Assembly (NCBI GenBank): GCA_021777915.1
Contig: JAJYCZ010000008.1
Span: 1 to 39,997, forward strand
Source of the DNA: Pseudomonadota bacterium
GTDB taxonomy: Bacteria; Pseudomonadota; Alphaproteobacteria; Rhizobiales; Beijerinckiaceae
Reading direction: 5' to 3'
Length of the DNA stretch: 39,997 nucleotides
The position numbers were made by a program, and so were the translations under genes. The notes beneath the pieces are model-generated. The model was not told the origin of the DNA. It worked only from the letters and a program-made list of their open reading frames with translations, and made no database searches. This document shows, one piece after another, positions 18,159 to 27,149 of the stretch; position 1 is the first letter of the stretch, and every line of letters starts with the position of its first letter.

Positions 18159-19195
18159 ATCCATCCCGAGACCTCCGTCCGGACCACATCGGCAATCACG
18201 TCCATGCCCGCGCTACTATGGTTCAGACAGGGCAATAAAGCAAAATCCTCGCCGCCGGCTTCGAGAAAGGCGCGGCGGTTCTCGACGCCCAGCTCCTCCA
18301 GCGTTTCCAGGCAATCGGCGAAAAAGCCCGGCGCGATCACGACGATCTTTTTCACGCCCCTGGCCGGCAGTTCCTTCACCGTGTCGATCGTATAGGGCTT
18401 GAGCCATTCCTTGGGCCCGAAGCGCGACTGGAAGGTCATCAAAAATTTTTCACTTAAACCCGTCGCCTCGCCGAGCAGCCGGGTGGTCTTGGCGCAATGG
18501 CAATAATAGGGGTCGCCCTTGTCGAAATAGTCCTGGGGGATGCCGTGCCAGGACACGACCACTTTGTCCGGCTTGAAATCGAGGTTTTGAAGCCCTTGTT
18601 GCAACAAAACCGCGAGCGCCTTGATATAGGCGGGGCGGTCGTAGAAGGGCGCCGCGATACGCAAAGCCGGCTGCCAGCGCATGGCCTTGAGAACGTCGAA
18701 GGCGCGGTCGGCGACCGTGGCGCTGGTCGCGGCGCAATATTGCGGATAGAGCGGGACGACCAGCAGCCGATCGCAGCCCTGGGCCTGAAGCGCGGCGATG
18801 CGCGCGGCCATGGAGGGCTGGCCATAGCGCATCGCCCAGTCCACGACGATTTTTTTCCCCTCCGGCCCGAATTCGCCCGCCGCGAGGCGTTCGCCGAGTT
18901 TTTCGGCCTGGGACCGCGTGATGGTTTTCAGCGGCCCCTCGTCGCGCTCCCTGTTCCAGATCGCCGCATAATCCTTGCCTTTTCGCGCGGGGCGAGTCAT
19001 CAGAATGACCAGATGCAGCAAAGGCAGCCAGAACAGGCGCGGCGCCTCGATCACCCGCCGGTCGGACAGGAATTCGGCAAGATAACGGCGCATCGGCCAA
19101 TAGCTCGTCCCCTCCGGCGTGCCGAGATTGACGAGCAGAACGCCGATCCTGCCATGGGCGACCGGCGGATGATGGGAAGGCGTGGAAGACATCAA
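18155..19195 (-). CDS. hemH: Ferrochelatase
   Basis: GVLLVNLGTPEGTSYWPMRRYLAEFLSDRRVIE, VVSWHGIPQDYFDKGDPYYCHCAKTTRLL, TFQSRFGPKEWLKPYT, APGFFADCLETLEEL. Confidence 0.97.
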   Translation of the reverse strand: MMSSTPSHHPPVAHGRIGVLLVNLGTPEGTSYWPMRRYLAEFLSDRRVIEAPRLFWLPLLHLVILMTRPARKGKDYAAIWNRERDEGPLKTITRSQAEKLGERLAAGEFGPEGKKIVVDWAMRYGQPSMAARIAALQAQGCDRLLVVPLYPQYCAATSATVADRAFDVLKAMRWQPALRIAAPFYDRPAYIKALAVLLQQGLQNLDFKPDKVVVSWHGIPQDYFDKGDPYYCHCAKTTRLLGEATGLSEKFLMTFQSRFGPKEWLKPYTIDTVKELPARGVKKIVVIAPGFFADCLETLEELGVENRRAFLEAGGEDFALLPCLNHSSAGMDVIADVVRTEVSGWI

Positions 19196-19206
19196 AACCT
19201 CGGAAC

Positions 19207-19220
19207 TTGATCGGCGTCAA
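19207..19220. promoter_or_regulatory. FNR/FixK-type box TTGAT-CGGC-GTCAA
   Basis: TTGATCGGCGTCAA vs consensus TTGAT-N4-ATCAA, in the hemH/hemN divergent intergenic region. Confidence 0.7.
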
Positions 19221-19254
19221 AGTAGCCGGTTCTTATACGTGTCAGAAGGCCCAC

Positions 19255-20625
19255 ATGAGCGCACTTTCGTCACATCTGGTTCTCGCGTCACATCTGGTTC
19301 TCGCCGAAAAGGCGGTGCCGCGCTACACTAGCTATCCGACCGCGCCCCATTTTTCCGACGCCGTCGGGCCGGAACAATATGCCGCGTGGCTCGCCGACCT
19401 GCCTGTCGAGACGCGCCTTTCGCTCTATCTCCATGTGCCGTTCTGCCGCGAGCTTTGCACCTATTGCGGGTGCCACACCCGCGCGACCAAGCGCAACGAA
19501 CCGCTGGACGCCTATGCCGGGACTCTGGAGCGCGAGATCGACCTCGTTGGCAAGAGCTCGCCGGCGCGCAAGGTGATCCACGTCCATTGGGGCGGCGGCA
19601 CGCCGGGCCTGCTCGGGGGCGCGCGGCTCCGCGCCCTGACCGACAGTTTGCGGGGCCATTTCGATTTCGCGCCCGACGCCGAAATCTCGATCGAACTCGA
19701 CCCGCGTTACGTCGATGACAGCCTCGCCCGCCCCCTGTTCGAAGCCGGCTTCAACCGCGTCAGCCTGGGCGTGCAGGATCTCAACCCGCATGTGCAGAAA
19801 GCCATTGGACGCGTCCAGCCCTTCGAGGTCGTCGAGCGCGCGGTCCATGCTTTGCGCGCCGCCGGGTTCCGCGCCATCAATCTCGACCTGATGTACGGCC
19901 TGCCGCACCAGAGCGACGAAGATGTCGTGCGGAGCGCGGAGCTTGCCGCATCGCTCGAGCCAACCCGCTTCGCGCTGTTCGGCTATGCCCACGCGCCCTG
20001 GTTCGCCAAGAGGCAGCAATTGATCGACGCGGCCGCCCTGCCTGGCGCGGCGGCGCGCATACGTCAGGCGGCGGCGGCTCGGCAGGCGCTGATCGGCATG
20101 GGCTATGTCGCGATCGGCCTCGACCATTTCGCGCGTCCGGACGACCCGATGGCCGTCGCCCAGCGCGAGGGCAAGCTGCGCCGCAATTTTCAGGGCTATA
20201 CGGTCGATCAGGCCGACGCGCTTCTGCCCTTCGGCGCCTCTTCCATCGGCCGCCTGCCGCAGGGCTATGTCCAGAACGCGTCTGACGTCGGGGGCTGGCG
20301 CCGGGCGGTCGAATCGGATCGTTTCGCCATCGTGAAAGGCGTCGCCTTCACCCGCGACGATCTCGCCCGCGCCGCGGTGATCGAGCGGCTGATGTGCGAT
20401 TTTTCGGTCGATTACGGCGAAATCGCCCAAAACATGCTGGGCGACGCCGCCGCGCTCGACGGGGCGCGGGACCAGTTGGCGCAACTGTCAAGGGAGGGCG
20501 TTGCGACACAGGAGGGGCGGCGTGTCTCGATCACCGAGGCGGGGCGCCCCTTCATGCGTCTGGTCGCCTCGGCCTTCGACGCCTATCTGGCCGCCCGCGC
20601 CGCCCGCCACAGCGTCGCGGTCTGA
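19255..20625 (+). CDS. hemN: Oxygen-independent coproporphyrinogen III oxidase
   Basis: VPRYTSYPTAPHFSDAV, radical SAM CxxxCxxC (CRELCTYCGCHT), HVHWGGGTPGLL, ISIELDPRYVD. Confidence 0.95.
   Translation: MSALSSHLVLASHLVLAEKAVPRYTSYPTAPHFSDAVGPEQYAAWLADLPVETRLSLYLHVPFCRELCTYCGCHTRATKRNEPLDAYAGTLEREIDLVGKSSPARKVIHVHWGGGTPGLLGGARLRALTDSLRGHFDFAPDAEISIELDPRYVDDSLARPLFEAGFNRVSLGVQDLNPHVQKAIGRVQPFEVVERAVHALRAAGFRAINLDLMYGLPHQSDEDVVRSAELAASLEPTRFALFGYAHAPWFAKRQQLIDAAALPGAAARIRQAAAARQALIGMGYVAIGLDHFARPDDPMAVAQREGKLRRNFQGYTVDQADALLPFGASSIGRLPQGYVQNASDVGGWRRAVESDRFAIVKGVAFTRDDLARAAVIERLMCDFSVDYGEIAQNMLGDAAALDGARDQLAQLSREGVATQEGRRVSITEAGRPFMRLVASAFDAYLAARAARHSVAV
19268..19303 (+). repeat. Perfect tandem duplication of 18 bp (cgtcacatctggttctcg) at the 5' end of hemN
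   Basis: 19268-19285 and 19286-19303 identical; encodes SHLVLASHLVLA. Confidence 0.95.
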
Positions 20626-20661
20626 GGCGACGGAGCGAAAGCTCTCCGTCGCGCCCAAGCA

Positions 20662-22233
20662 TCAGATCGCGCGCGCCTTCATCCGCGAGGCGATATATTC
20701 CGCCTGACGGATCGCCAGGGTCACGATGGTCAAGGTCGGGTTTTCCGCGCCGCCGGTGGTGAACTGGCTGCCGTCGGAGACGAACAGATTCCCGATGTCG
20801 TGGGTCTGGCCCCATTTGTTGACCACGCCGTCGCCCGGCTTCTCGCTCATCCGGTTGGTGCCGAGATTATGGGTCGAAGGGTAGGGGGGCGTCGGGAACG
20901 TGCGGATCGCGCCCACCGCGTCATAGAGCCTCTGGCCCTGGGCATAGGCGTGGTTGCGCATGGCGGCGTCGTTCGGATGGTCGTCGAAATGGACGTCGGC
21001 GACCGGCAGGCCGAAGGCGTCCTTGACCGTCGGGCTGAGGGTGATCCGGTTGTTTTCCTGCGGCATGTCCTCGCCGACGATCCACAGGCCGGCCATATTG
21101 GGATAATCGTCCATGGCGCTGGTGAAGGAGCGTCCCCACGCGCCCGGATCGAGGAAGGCCGCCATGAAGGGAATGCCAAGCGACAAAGTCTCGAACTCAT
21201 AGCCGCCGACAAAGCCGCGGCTCGGATCGTGGCGCGCCTCGTCCTGAATGACGCCCGCCATGGTGGTGCCGCGATACATGTGCACCGGCTTCTCGAACAC
21301 CGCATAGACGGAACCCGTGGTGTGGCGCATGTAATTGCGCCCGACCTGGCCGGAGGAATTGGCGAGGCCGTCCGGGAATTTCGACGAGGCGGAATTGAGA
21401 AGAATCCGCGGGCTTTCGATTGAATTGCCAGCGACGCAGACGACTCGCGCCTTCTGCCGCTGCTGCTTGCCGTCCTTGTCGGCGTAAACGACGGCGGTCA
21501 CCTTCCCATGATCGTCATGCTCGATGCGCAGCACGCGCGATTCAGGCCGAACCTCCATGTTGCCGGTCGCTTCGCCCTTGGGGATTTCCGTGTAGAGCGT
21601 CGACCATTTGGCGCCCCATTTGCAGCCCTGGAAGCAGAAGCCGGTCTGATGGCAGAAGGTTCGGTCGTCCCGCTCGACCGAATTGATCGCCATATGGCCG
21701 GTGTTGCATTCCTTGTAGCCGAGCTTCTCGGCGCCGGCGTGGAACACCTTGAAATTATTGTTGCCGGGCAGGCCGGGCAGACCGTTGGTGCGGGTCACGC
21801 CCATCCTGTCCTCGGCGCGGGCGTAATAGGGCTCAAGCTCTTCGAGCGTCAGCGGCCAGTCGAGCAGATTGGCGCCGGCGACCTTGCCGTAAGTCGTCAG
21901 GGCCTTGAATTCATGCGGCTGGAAGCGCAAGGACGCGCCCGCCCAATGGGTGGTGGTCCCGCCGACCGACTTGACGATCCAGGCTGGCAGATTGGGGAAA
22001 TTCTTCGCCACCCGCCATGTGCCCGAGGTCGTGCGGGCGTCCGTCCACGCGAGCTGGGCGAAGCTTGCCCATTCGTCGTTGATGAAGTCGGAAACTTCGT
22101 AACGCTTGCCCGCTTCGAGAATGACGACCTTGACGCCCTTGTGCGCCAGTTCGTTGCCGAGCGTGCCGCCGCCGGCGCCGGAGCCGATGATGACGACCAC
22201 ATTGCCGTCGTTGAGGTCGAATTTCGCAGTCAT
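20662..22233 (-). CDS. GMC family FAD-dependent oxidoreductase (gluconate/glucose dehydrogenase large-subunit type)
   Basis: VVIIGSGAGGGTLGNELAHKGVKVVILEAG (FAD-binding), SVGGTTTHWAGAS, C-terminal NLFVSDGSQFTTGGAENPTLTIVTLAIRQAEYI. Confidence 0.92.
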   Translation of the reverse strand: MTAKFDLNDGNVVVIIGSGAGGGTLGNELAHKGVKVVILEAGKRYEVSDFINDEWASFAQLAWTDARTTSGTWRVAKNFPNLPAWIVKSVGGTTTHWAGASLRFQPHEFKALTTYGKVAGANLLDWPLTLEELEPYYARAEDRMGVTRTNGLPGLPGNNNFKVFHAGAEKLGYKECNTGHMAINSVERDDRTFCHQTGFCFQGCKWGAKWSTLYTEIPKGEATGNMEVRPESRVLRIEHDDHGKVTAVVYADKDGKQQRQKARVVCVAGNSIESPRILLNSASSKFPDGLANSSGQVGRNYMRHTTGSVYAVFEKPVHMYRGTTMAGVIQDEARHDPSRGFVGGYEFETLSLGIPFMAAFLDPGAWGRSFTSAMDDYPNMAGLWIVGEDMPQENNRITLSPTVKDAFGLPVADVHFDDHPNDAAMRNHAYAQGQRLYDAVGAIRTFPTPPYPSTHNLGTNRMSEKPGDGVVNKWGQTHDIGNLFVSDGSQFTTGGAENPTLTIVTLAIRQAEYIASRMKARAI

Positions 22234-22260
22234 GTTCCTCTCCTCGATCCTTGCTCTCGT

Positions 22261-22812
22261 TCACAGCCAATCGAGGTCGTCGAAGCCGCGATGGATATAG
22301 CCGCCCTTGGAGAAGGACTCGCCCTCATAGCCGAAGATCGGCCAGATCTCCTTCTGGTTGTAAAGGGAAACCACGAGGGTCGAGCGCACCGCCTCGAACA
22401 TCGGCGTGTCGGCGATTCTGTGCAGAAGCGCGACGCGATCCGCCTCCCAGCCGAGGCCGAAATAGCCGCCGGGGCCGGCGAGCGCGTCCAGTTGCGCGAC
22501 GCCTTTCTCGAACATGTCCTTCTGCTTGGGATCGGCCGCCGCCTTTTCGTCGAAAGGCTTGGCGGCGATGGCGTAGTTGCGGTCCGGGATGCGGTCGTGC
22601 GGATAGATGTCGCGTGACACAAGGATCAGGGTCTTCATGGTCTCGGGCTTGAGACCCTTGACTTCGAGGCCCCAGGCTTCGGTGGCGTTGATCAGCGCCC
22701 CGCCCGAGCCGATGGCGACCGCCGCCGCGAAAGCCATCTCCGATGACCGCCGCAGGAACAGCCGCCGGCTGGGCGAATGAGGCGCGCCGCGCGCGCCGTG
22801 ATGGTCGAGCAT
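22261..22812 (-). CDS. Gluconate 2-dehydrogenase subunit 3 family protein with Tat-like signal
   Basis: N-terminal SRRLFLRRSS plus hydrophobic stretch; body LILVSRDIYPHDRIPDRNYAIAAKPFDEKA... and downstream GMC oxidoreductase. Confidence 0.85.
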   Translation of the reverse strand: MLDHHGARGAPHSPSRRLFLRRSSEMAFAAAVAIGSGGALINATEAWGLEVKGLKPETMKTLILVSRDIYPHDRIPDRNYAIAAKPFDEKAAADPKQKDMFEKGVAQLDALAGPGGYFGLGWEADRVALLHRIADTPMFEAVRSTLVVSLYNQKEIWPIFGYEGESFSKGGYIHRGFDDLDWL

Positions 22813-22899
22813 TTGCTTCCTCCATTTGCGACCATTCGGTCGTCTTGTTGCGGCCCCTGGGCGGGCTTCGCATTGTTGCGGGCGCCGGCGCCCGCAAAT

Positions 22900-23295
22900 T
22901 CACTGATAATGGCCGTGCCGCTCCAAAACTTCGATCTTGTAGCCGTCCGGGTCCTGCACGAAGAAAAACCGGGCGATCAGATTGCCGTCCGGCTTGAATT
23001 CCTTGATGTCGAGCGGATCGAGCCCGAGCTTGTGGAAGCGCGCGTGCTCGGCCGCGAGATCGTCCACCACGAAGGCGATGTGGCCGTAGCCCTCGCCATG
23101 CGAATAAGGCTCCGAACGATCCTTGTTGACCGTCAGTTCGATTTCGAAATCCGCTTCCGCGTTGCGCAGATAGGTGAGGGTGAAGGTCGGAAAATCGAGG
23201 CGGCTCGAAGGTTTCAGCCCGAACGCCTTGCCATAGAAATCCACCGCCCGCTGTTCGTCGAGAACGCGGATCATCGTATGTATCGCCTTCGCCAT
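22900..23295 (-). CDS. gloA: Lactoylglutathione lyase (VOC family)
   Basis: IHTMIRVLDEQRAVDFYGKAFGL...GYGHIAFVVDDL...FFVQDPDGYKIEVLER. Confidence 0.92.
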   Translation of the reverse strand: MAKAIHTMIRVLDEQRAVDFYGKAFGLKPSSRLDFPTFTLTYLRNAEADFEIELTVNKDRSEPYSHGEGYGHIAFVVDDLAAEHARFHKLGLDPLDIKEFKPDGNLIARFFFVQDPDGYKIEVLERHGHYQ

Positions 23296-23411
23296 CTCGC
23301 TCCATTCCCGTCGGCAAGCCCGCCCCGTGGCGGCAATCAACGCGAAGGACAGATTAGCGAGGCTGAAGGCGCGCGGGTGGTATCCGGCTGTTACGAATCG
23401 TCAAAAATTTG

Positions 23412-23708
23412 TCAGGCCACCCGCCGATCGCCGATTTCCGACGCCTCGGGTCTGGTTTCGAGCGCGACGACGCAGATGCAGCGCAGATGCGAGGTGAAAT
23501 TGGCGACCTCGCCCCACAGATTGAGCACTTCGCCATGCAGCGTGGAAATGAAGCGCGGCACGCTCATGCCCTGCCGGCTGGCGATCTGTTCGAGGATACG
23601 CCAGAAGATCTTTTCCAGCCTGATGCTGGTCGATTGGCCGTTGAGCCGGATCGAACGCGTTTCGAAGGCATAGCTGTCGGGGTGCTGGTTGGCGAAAAAA
23701 TGACACAT
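23412..23708 (-). CDS. Ribbon-helix-helix domain protein
   Basis: RSIRLNGQSTSIRLEKIFWRILEQIASRQGMSVPRFISTLHGEVLN, RHH_4-like. Confidence 0.85.
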   Translation of the reverse strand: MCHFFANQHPDSYAFETRSIRLNGQSTSIRLEKIFWRILEQIASRQGMSVPRFISTLHGEVLNLWGEVANFTSHLRCICVVALETRPEASEIGDRRVA

Positions 23709-23983
23709 GTCGTCCCTCCCGCCGCGCCGTCGCTGTTTGGGGCGACGCGGTTTCTCTCGCATAACGCGCCGAAAGATAATTGGTTTGATTCTTTTCCGGG
23801 TCAATTGCGGGAGCGCGGACGCCGCCTTGCCGCGATCCGGCGTCGAGCCGATCGCCGGTGCGAGGCGCGAAAAACGCGGCCAGATCGGCGAAATGTCTTT
23901 TCAGCTTGAAGGAACCGGACGCGCGCGCCAAAGGTTGACGAAGCGCCGGAAATCGCCGTCCGGCCCTGGCGCGGGAGGCGCGC

Positions 23984-24508
23984 ATGAGATCGCTCGTGGA
24001 TGTTCTGTCGCATTATGCGGCCTATCACCGCGACCCGCGCAACATCGCCAGCCATTTCGTCGGCATTCCCCTGATCGTCGTGGCCGTGGCCGTCTTGCTG
24101 GGGCGACCGGCGCTCACCGCCGGGGGCCTTGCCCTCACCCCGGCGCTGGCGGTCGCCGTGGTCGCCGCCGCCTATTATCTGAAACTCGATGTCGTCCTCG
24201 GCGCCCTGATGGCCATTCTGCTCCTGCTGGCGGCGATTCTGGGCGAGTGGGCCGCAAGGCTGCCGACGCGCGAATGGCTGCTGGCGGGCTCCAGCGCCTT
24301 CGTGGCCGGCTGGATCATCCAGTTCATCGGCCATGCCTGGGAAGGCCGCAAGCCGGCCTTTGCCGACGATCTCATTGGCCTGGCGATCGGTCCGCTTTTT
24401 GTTCTGTGCGAACTGCTTTTTGCTCTCGGGCTGCGGCCGGAACTCAAGCGCGCCGTGGAATCGCGCGTCGGGCCGGCGCGGCGCGGGGCGGCCAGGGCGC
24501 GCGCCTGA
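23984..24508 (+). CDS. DUF962/Mpo1-like membrane protein
   Basis: LSHYAAYHRDPRNIASHFVGIPLIVVAVAVLL ... WIIQFIGHAWEGRKPAFADDLIGLAIGPLFVLCELLF. Confidence 0.92.
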   Translation: MRSLVDVLSHYAAYHRDPRNIASHFVGIPLIVVAVAVLLGRPALTAGGLALTPALAVAVVAAAYYLKLDVVLGALMAILLLLAAILGEWAARLPTREWLLAGSSAFVAGWIIQFIGHAWEGRKPAFADDLIGLAIGPLFVLCELLFALGLRPELKRAVESRVGPARRGAARARA

Positions 24509-24523
24509 ATCTTTTCGCCCGCG

Positions 24524-25111
24524 TCAGGTTTTCCGCCCGTCGATCTGTCGTTGCAATTCGTCCGCCTCGCGCCGCAGGTCCTCGTTGCGGGGATCGAAGC
24601 TCAGGGCGCGGCGCAAAAGCTCCAGCGCCGGCGCGTCGCGGCCGGCGGCGCGCATCAGATGGGCGAGGTCGGCCATGACCTCAAAATTGCGCGGGTCGAC
24701 GCTCAAGGCGTGATCGAGGTCGAGCATGGCCCCCTCGCCGTCGCCCTGCATCATGGCCGATTGCGCCCGCAGCCGCCAGCCGAGCGTCCAGTCGGGGTAG
24801 AGCTTGACGATCTCGTCGAGCAACGCCCCCGCTTGCGCCGGCATATCGGCCTTGAGCAGGCTTTCCGCGCGCGCCAACAGCAGGTCGCCGGTCGGCGAGC
24901 CCGACCGGCTCCACGCTTTCTCGATCACGGCGCGGATCAGCGCGGCCGCTTTGGCGTCGGGCGCCTCGCCGATTTCCTTGAACATCCGGTCGAGGATTTT
25001 TTGCCGCATGTGAACGGCGCTTCCCGGCCGACCGATATCCGCGGCGCGGCACGATGGCGCCTGGACAAGGGCCGCGAGGACGGAAAACAGGAAGAACAGA
25101 CGCGCCGGCAT
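24524..25111 (-). CDS. Tetratricopeptide repeat protein with signal peptide
   Basis: Signal peptide; TPR-type repeats (LLARAESLLKADMPAQAGALLDEIVKLYPDWTLGWRLRAQSAMMQGDGEGAMLDLDHALSVDPRN...). Confidence 0.85.
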   Translation of the reverse strand: MPARLFFLFSVLAALVQAPSCRAADIGRPGSAVHMRQKILDRMFKEIGEAPDAKAAALIRAVIEKAWSRSGSPTGDLLLARAESLLKADMPAQAGALLDEIVKLYPDWTLGWRLRAQSAMMQGDGEGAMLDLDHALSVDPRNFEVMADLAHLMRAAGRDAPALELLRRALSFDPRNEDLRREADELQRQIDGRKT

Positions 25112-25153
25112 GCGGCGATTAAAGCGCTTTTTCGCGCCGCCGCCAATGGCCGC

Positions 25154-25582
25154 TCACCCCTTGAGTTTCTCCAGCGTAACGGAATCGCGGACGCCGCCGC
25201 AGAATTTGTCGAGCGCGCGCGCAAAAACCGGCTCCTCGGGCGCGGCGCGCTCGAACAAGGTCATCGACGATCGAAACTTCATCTCGTCGGGATCGCCGAA
25301 AATATCGTAAAGGCTCTTGCCGTCGATCCCGTTCACCAGATCCACGCATTCCCGCAGGCGCGGCCCCAGCACGGGATGGCGGAGAAAAGCGCGGGCCTCG
25401 TCGAGCGAGGACAGGGCGTAGAATTGCGCCATGGCGCTGAAGCCGAGCCCGGCAATCTGGGGAAAGACGAACCACATCCAATGGCTGCGCTTTCGCCCGC
25501 CGCGCAATTCCGCGCAGGCCTGCCGATAGACGCCGTCCTGCGCGGCGACGAAACGCTGGAGGTTGAAAGGATCGTCGGTCAT
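25154..25582 (-). CDS. DUF1810 family protein
   Basis: DPFNLQRFVAAQDGVYRQACAELRGGRKRSHWMWFVFPQIAGLGFSAMAQFYAL: canonical DUF1810. Confidence 0.93.
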   Translation of the reverse strand: MTDDPFNLQRFVAAQDGVYRQACAELRGGRKRSHWMWFVFPQIAGLGFSAMAQFYALSSLDEARAFLRHPVLGPRLRECVDLVNGIDGKSLYDIFGDPDEMKFRSSMTLFERAAPEEPVFARALDKFCGGVRDSVTLEKLKG

Positions 25583-25588
25583 GGCAAA

Positions 25589-25616
25589 ACAAAACCCCGG
25601 CGCAGGCGCCGGGGTT
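25589..25616 (-). terminator. Rho-independent terminator downstream of rpmJ
   Basis: 11-bp perfect stem aaccccggcgc(25593-25603)/gcgccggggtt(25606-25616); on the minus strand followed by TTTTGTTTTG. Confidence 0.85.
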
Positions 25617-25646
25617 GCAAATTCGCGCGTCGAGCGCCGAAATTTC

Positions 25647-25772
25647 TCAGCCCTGGCGGGCCTTGTAGCGCTTCTGCGTCTTGTTGATGATATAGACGCG
25701 GCCCTTGCGGCGGACCAGCTGATTGTCGCGGTGGCGCGCGCGCAGGGACTTGAGAGAGTTGCGGACTTTCAT
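25647..25772 (-). CDS. rpmJ: 50S ribosomal protein L36
   Basis: Reverse strand: [41 protein letters not shown] (41 aa). Not in the ORF track (<60 aa). Confidence 0.97.
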   Translation of the reverse strand: MKVRNSLKSLRARHRDNQLVRRKGRVYIINKTQKRYKARQG

Positions 25773-25967
25773 GTTCTACCCCGGAAAAATTTGGCCGGGG
25801 TTCTCCCTCAGCCGGAAATCGGAGCCGGTCCTATGCCAAATTTGCGCGCCGCGATCAAGCCCTAAAGCTCGCATTGGCTCAGCCGCCGCCGGGATCGGAG
25901 TCGCGCCCCCGCCGCAGTTTGCCGCGCGCCTCTGGCCGCGCGGCGCCGCCGGCGCTAAAAGCGGCTC

Positions 25968-27149
25968 ATGATTCACCCCGCCGGCGATTCCAGCCTTTGC
26001 GCGCCCATGATCCGCCGGGTGGCGCTGATGGATTTCCGTTCCTACGCCTCGCTCGATCTGCGGGTTTCGAGTTCGATTGTGGCGCTTTCCGGCGAAAACG
26101 GCGCCGGCAAGACCAATCTGCTCGAAGCGATCTCCCTTTTTACCCCCGGCCGGGGTCTGAGGCGGGCGGAGGCGTCCGACCTCGCGCGCGAAGGAGGGAG
26201 CGGCGCCTACGCCATTTCGCTGGAGCTGACCGGCGAGGCGGGAGGTCCGTTGCAATTGGGAACCGGCGTCGAGGCCGCCCCGGACGGCGGCGTCCAGAAA
26301 AAATTCCGCATCGACCGCGAGCCGGTCTCCTCCTCTCGCGCCTTCGCCGACCATGTCCGCATCGTCTGGCTCACCCCCGCCATGGACGGGCTCTTTACCG
26401 GCCCCGCCGGGGAGCGGCGCCGCTTCCTCGACCGGCTGGTGCTGGCGGTGGACAGCGAACATGGCGCGCGGGTCGGCGCGCTGGAGCGGGCGCTTCGCAA
26501 TCGCAACCGCCTGCTCGAAGAGCGGCGCGGCGAAAAGATCTGGCTCGACGCCGCCGAGCGCGAAATCGCCGAACTCGGCGTCGCCGTCGCCGCCGCCCGG
26601 CGCGAAACGGTGGAAAGGCTCGCCGCGCTGATCGCGGCGGGGCGCGACGAGGATTCGCCCTTTCCCTGGGCCGATATCGCGCTCGAAGGCGAAATCGACT
26701 TTTGGGTCGCCGAACGCCCCGCGCTCGAAGCCGAAGACCTTTTCCGCGCGCTGCTGCGGGACAATCGCGCGCGCGACGCCGCCGCCGGAAGGACGCTGAT
26801 CGGGCCGCAGGCCAGCGACCTCGTCGTGCGCCACGGCCCCAAGCAATGCGACGCGCGCCGCGCCTCGACGGGGGAGCAGAAGGCGCTGCTGGTCGGACTG
26901 GCGCTCGCTCACGCGAAACTCGTCGCCGCGATGAGCGGCATCGCGCCGCTGGTTTTGCTCGACGAGATCGCCGCCCATTTCGATCCGCGCCGCCGCCGCG
27001 CTCTGTTTGATGCGCTCGGCCTCCTCGGCGGCCAGATCTGGATGACCGGGGCCGACGCCGCCTTGTTCGACGATCTTCATGGCCGCGCCGATATTTTTGC
27101 GGTAGCCTGCGGCGTTGTTTCGCCCCTTTCGCGCGCGGAGGCGCCATGA
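25968..27149 (+). CDS. recF: DNA replication/repair protein RecF (alternative start 26007)
   Basis: RVALMDFRSYASLDLRV...VALSGENGAGKTNLLEAISLFTPGRGLRRA; STGEQKALLVGLALAHAKL; LLDEIAAHFDPRRRRALFDAL. Confidence 0.95.
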   Translation: MIHPAGDSSLCAPMIRRVALMDFRSYASLDLRVSSSIVALSGENGAGKTNLLEAISLFTPGRGLRRAEASDLAREGGSGAYAISLELTGEAGGPLQLGTGVEAAPDGGVQKKFRIDREPVSSSRAFADHVRIVWLTPAMDGLFTGPAGERRRFLDRLVLAVDSEHGARVGALERALRNRNRLLEERRGEKIWLDAAEREIAELGVAVAAARRETVERLAALIAAGRDEDSPFPWADIALEGEIDFWVAERPALEAEDLFRALLRDNRARDAAAGRTLIGPQASDLVVRHGPKQCDARRASTGEQKALLVGLALAHAKLVAAMSGIAPLVLLDEIAAHFDPRRRRALFDALGLLGGQIWMTGADAALFDDLHGRADIFAVACGVVSPLSRAEAP

